Source of the DNA: DASWYT01 sp965246875
GTDB taxonomy: Bacteria > Pseudomonadota > Alphaproteobacteria > Micavibrionales > SZUA-601
Direction: 5' to 3'
Assembly: GCA_965246875.1 (NCBI GenBank)
Contig: CBDFFU010000003.1
Coordinates: 1,240,001-1,304,000 of the forward strand
DNA: 64,000 bases
In this document: positions 62,492 to 64,000 of the stretch, one piece after another
Numbering within the stretch: the first letter of the stretch is position 1
Layout of the letters: every line of letters begins with the position of its first letter
Position numbers and translations under genes: made by a program
Notes under the pieces: model-generated
What the model saw: only the letters and a program-made list of their open reading frames with translations
What the model was told of the DNA's origin: nothing
Databases searched by the model: none

Positions 62492-63874
62492 TTAAGCCGC
62501 TTCATCATTCCGCTCGACATCCAGCAATTTTAACTTGCGGTGCAAGGCTGAGCGTTCCATGCCGACAAAATGCGCCGTGCGGGAAATATTGCCGCCAAAA
62601 CGGTTGATCTGTGACAACAAATATTCCCGCTCAAAAATCTCTCTCGCTTCACGCAGCGGCAACCGCATGATCTCATCGGCTTTGCTGAGATGGGTAGTAG
62701 CAAGCGTCGCCCCACGAAAATCTGGCGGCAGCATGTCGGCACGCACCAGGTCGCCATCGCTACGCATGATCAACAGCCATTCTACCAAATTGCGCAATTG
62801 CCTGATATTCCCCGGCCAGGCGTAATTTTGCAGTACAGCCAATGCATCATGTCCTAACTGTTTTGTCTTTAGACCATTGCTGGCGGCAATCTGCTGCATG
62901 AAATGCTGGAATAAGGATGGCACATCTTCGATGCGTTCACGCAACGATGGCACATTCATTGGCACCACGTTCAAGCGGTAAAACAAATCTTGCCGGAATT
63001 CACCGCTTTGCACCAATTGTTCCAGATTGCGGTTGCTGGCGGCCATGAAACGGATATCGACCTCCACTGCCTTGCCGCTGCCCAGACGTTCAAATTTCTG
63101 GTCTTGCAACACACGCACCATTTTCGCCTGGGTATCCAGAGGCATGTCGGCAATTTCATCGAGCAGAACACTGCCGCCATGGGCGCGTTCCAGCAAACCG
63201 ATTTTGCGTTCGCCGTTTGGTATTTTTTCTTCCCAGCCAAACAATTCTTCTTCTAGATCGGCAGCGCGCAAGGTAGCACAATTCAACACCACGAATGGCT
63301 GGTTGCCGCGTTTGGATTTGGCATGCATGTAACGTGCGGCAATGTCCTTGCCCGTTCCGGCAGCCCCTGTGAATAGCACACGGCTGTTAGTCTGCGCCGC
63401 CTTCTCCAGATTATCCCGCAATTGCTGGGCAATCGGTGACTGACCAATCAGCTGCGCTGTTGTGCCATAGCGCTTTTTCAGTTCCGTATTTTCGCGTTTC
63501 AATTTGCTGTCATTCAACGCGCGCTTGACTGTCAACAACAAACGATCCGATTTGAATGGTTTTTCGATAAAATCATAGGCGCCATGATGAATGGCCTGTA
63601 CCGCCATCTCGATATTGCCATGGCCACTGATCATGATCACTGGCAAGTGCGCGTAATCACGCTGTAACCGTTTCAGAAAATTGAGACCGTCTTCCTGTGC
63701 ATTTTCAAACCACACATCCAGAATGAGCAATGACGGGCAACGGCGGCTGATCTCATCCCATGCCAATTGCGTATTAGCGGCCTGACGCGTTTTGTAGTGT
63801 TCATCTTCCAGAATGCCACTGACCAAGAAGCGAATGTCTTTTTCATCATCAACAATTAAAATATCATCCGTCAT
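62492..63874 (-). CDS. ntrX: NtrX-type response regulator
   Basis: 460 residues. Receiver domain with phospho-acceptor Asp53 in LLILDVWFENAQEDGLNFL; AAA+ domain with P-loop GAAGTGKDIAARYMH and Walker B GSVLLDEIADMPLDTQAKMVRVLQDQ; C-terminal Fis-type HTH (LLSQINRFGGNISRTAHFVGMERSALHRKLKLL). The sigma-54 contact loop GAFTGA is missing: ELFGWEEKIPNGERKIGLLERAHGG takes its place, as in other alphaproteobacterial NtrX. It probably regulates nitrogen, redox or envelope genes with NtrY. GAGG sits upstream of the ATG; ntrY ends 1 bp before. Confidence 0.93.
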   Translation of the reverse strand: MTDDILIVDDEKDIRFLVSGILEDEHYKTRQAANTQLAWDEISRRCPSLLILDVWFENAQEDGLNFLKRLQRDYAHLPVIMISGHGNIEMAVQAIHHGAYDFIEKPFKSDRLLLTVKRALNDSKLKRENTELKKRYGTTAQLIGQSPIAQQLRDNLEKAAQTNSRVLFTGAAGTGKDIAARYMHAKSKRGNQPFVVLNCATLRAADLEEELFGWEEKIPNGERKIGLLERAHGGSVLLDEIADMPLDTQAKMVRVLQDQKFERLGSGKAVEVDIRFMAASNRNLEQLVQSGEFRQDLFYRLNVVPMNVPSLRERIEDVPSLFQHFMQQIAASNGLKTKQLGHDALAVLQNYAWPGNIRQLRNLVEWLLIMRSDGDLVRADMLPPDFRGATLATTHLSKADEIMRLPLREAREIFEREYLLSQINRFGGNISRTAHFVGMERSALHRKLKLLDVERNDEAA

Positions 63875-63875
63875 G

Positions 63876-64000
63876 TTAAACTCCTCTATCGTCTGTCGTT
63901 TTATAATCTGTCGTTGGTAACGTCATTACGATCCGCGCGCCACCCGTTTCAGGCGATTGCAAATCAAGCGTACCGTTATGTTCATCTACAATCTTCGCCA
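63876..64000 (-). CDS. ntrY: NtrY-type sensor histidine kinase, C-terminal end only
   Basis: The last 41 codons, running in from the right edge. AKIVDEHNGTLDLQSPETGGARIVMTLPTT is the final part of a histidine-kinase ATPase domain. The next gene is ntrX, one base away, so this is the cognate NtrY. Confidence 0.85.
   Translation of the reverse strand, partial: AKIVDEHNGTLDLQSPETGGARIVMTLPTTDYKTTDDRGV

Overview
The window looks like a stretch of an alphaproteobacterial chromosome of roughly balanced base composition. The evidence is the gene content and order: ntrY/ntrX with an NtrX that lacks the sigma-54 contact loop, an HdaA-type short DnaA homologue, a MidA-family methyltransferase directly after lgt, lptF-lptG-surA-rsmA in one run, dac next to tmk, and fabD-fabG-acpP-fabF-mltG beside a divergent rpsF-rpsR-rplI. 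I cannot name the order or genus from sequence alone.

Layout. 1-4.2 kb: cell-wall genes on the minus strand (tmk start, D,D-carboxypeptidase, RlpA, a lytic transglycosylase, a YdcF-like protein). 4.3-10.4 kb: a periplasmic solute-binding protein, two tandem paralogous membrane proteins of unknown function, tRNA-Ser(UGA), an ABC exporter, a fasciclin protein, a CHMI-like isomerase and a DUF4236 protein. 10.4-33.4 kb: housekeeping core (ABC-F protein, lgt, midA, pgeF, glyA, rpiB, an XRE regulator, rlmI, hdaA, an AI-2E exporter, a large hybrid histidine kinase, ndk, a KamA-like radical SAM enzyme, holC, pepA, lptFG, surA, rsmA, gmk). 33.4-40.4 kb: SDR, mlaF-mlaE, alr, dnaB, rplI-rpsR-rpsF. 40.6-43.0 kb: an AT-rich restriction-modification cassette wedged between rpsF and fabD. 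43.06-47.6 kb: fatty-acid synthesis genes and mltG. 47.6-50.4 kb: pgsA, a Rap1a/Tai-type protein, nusB and small unknowns. 59.8-64 kb: tRNA-Thr, proC, DUF1653, ybjN-like, ubiK-like and ntrX, with the end of ntrY.

The main accessory feature is a 9.1-kb AT-rich island (50,641-59,819) integrated at the 3' end of tRNA-Thr(GGU). It is bounded by 52-bp direct repeats, and a matching pair of putative integrase arm sites lies just inside each end. Its tyrosine integrase is broken by two insertion sequences: an IS3-family element with a 4-bp CTCT target duplication, and an IS1595-family element with an 8-bp AAACTTTT duplication. Removing both restores one 390-codon reading frame exactly, so the island was mobile and is now probably stranded. 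Its cargo is a Schlafen/AlbA_2 protein followed by an OLD-like ATPase with a C-terminal TOPRIM domain (a candidate defence pair), then two hairpin-rich, GC-richer noncoding stretches that bracket two very small membrane proteins, then two small helix-turn-helix proteins and one unknown protein.

Three reading frames between 41.4 and 43.3 kb (the HNH endonuclease, the cytosine methyltransferase and the normally essential fabD) are each broken at a homopolymer run. This points to local sequence errors or, for the HNH gene, possibly to programmed frameshifting; true gene death in all three is less likely.
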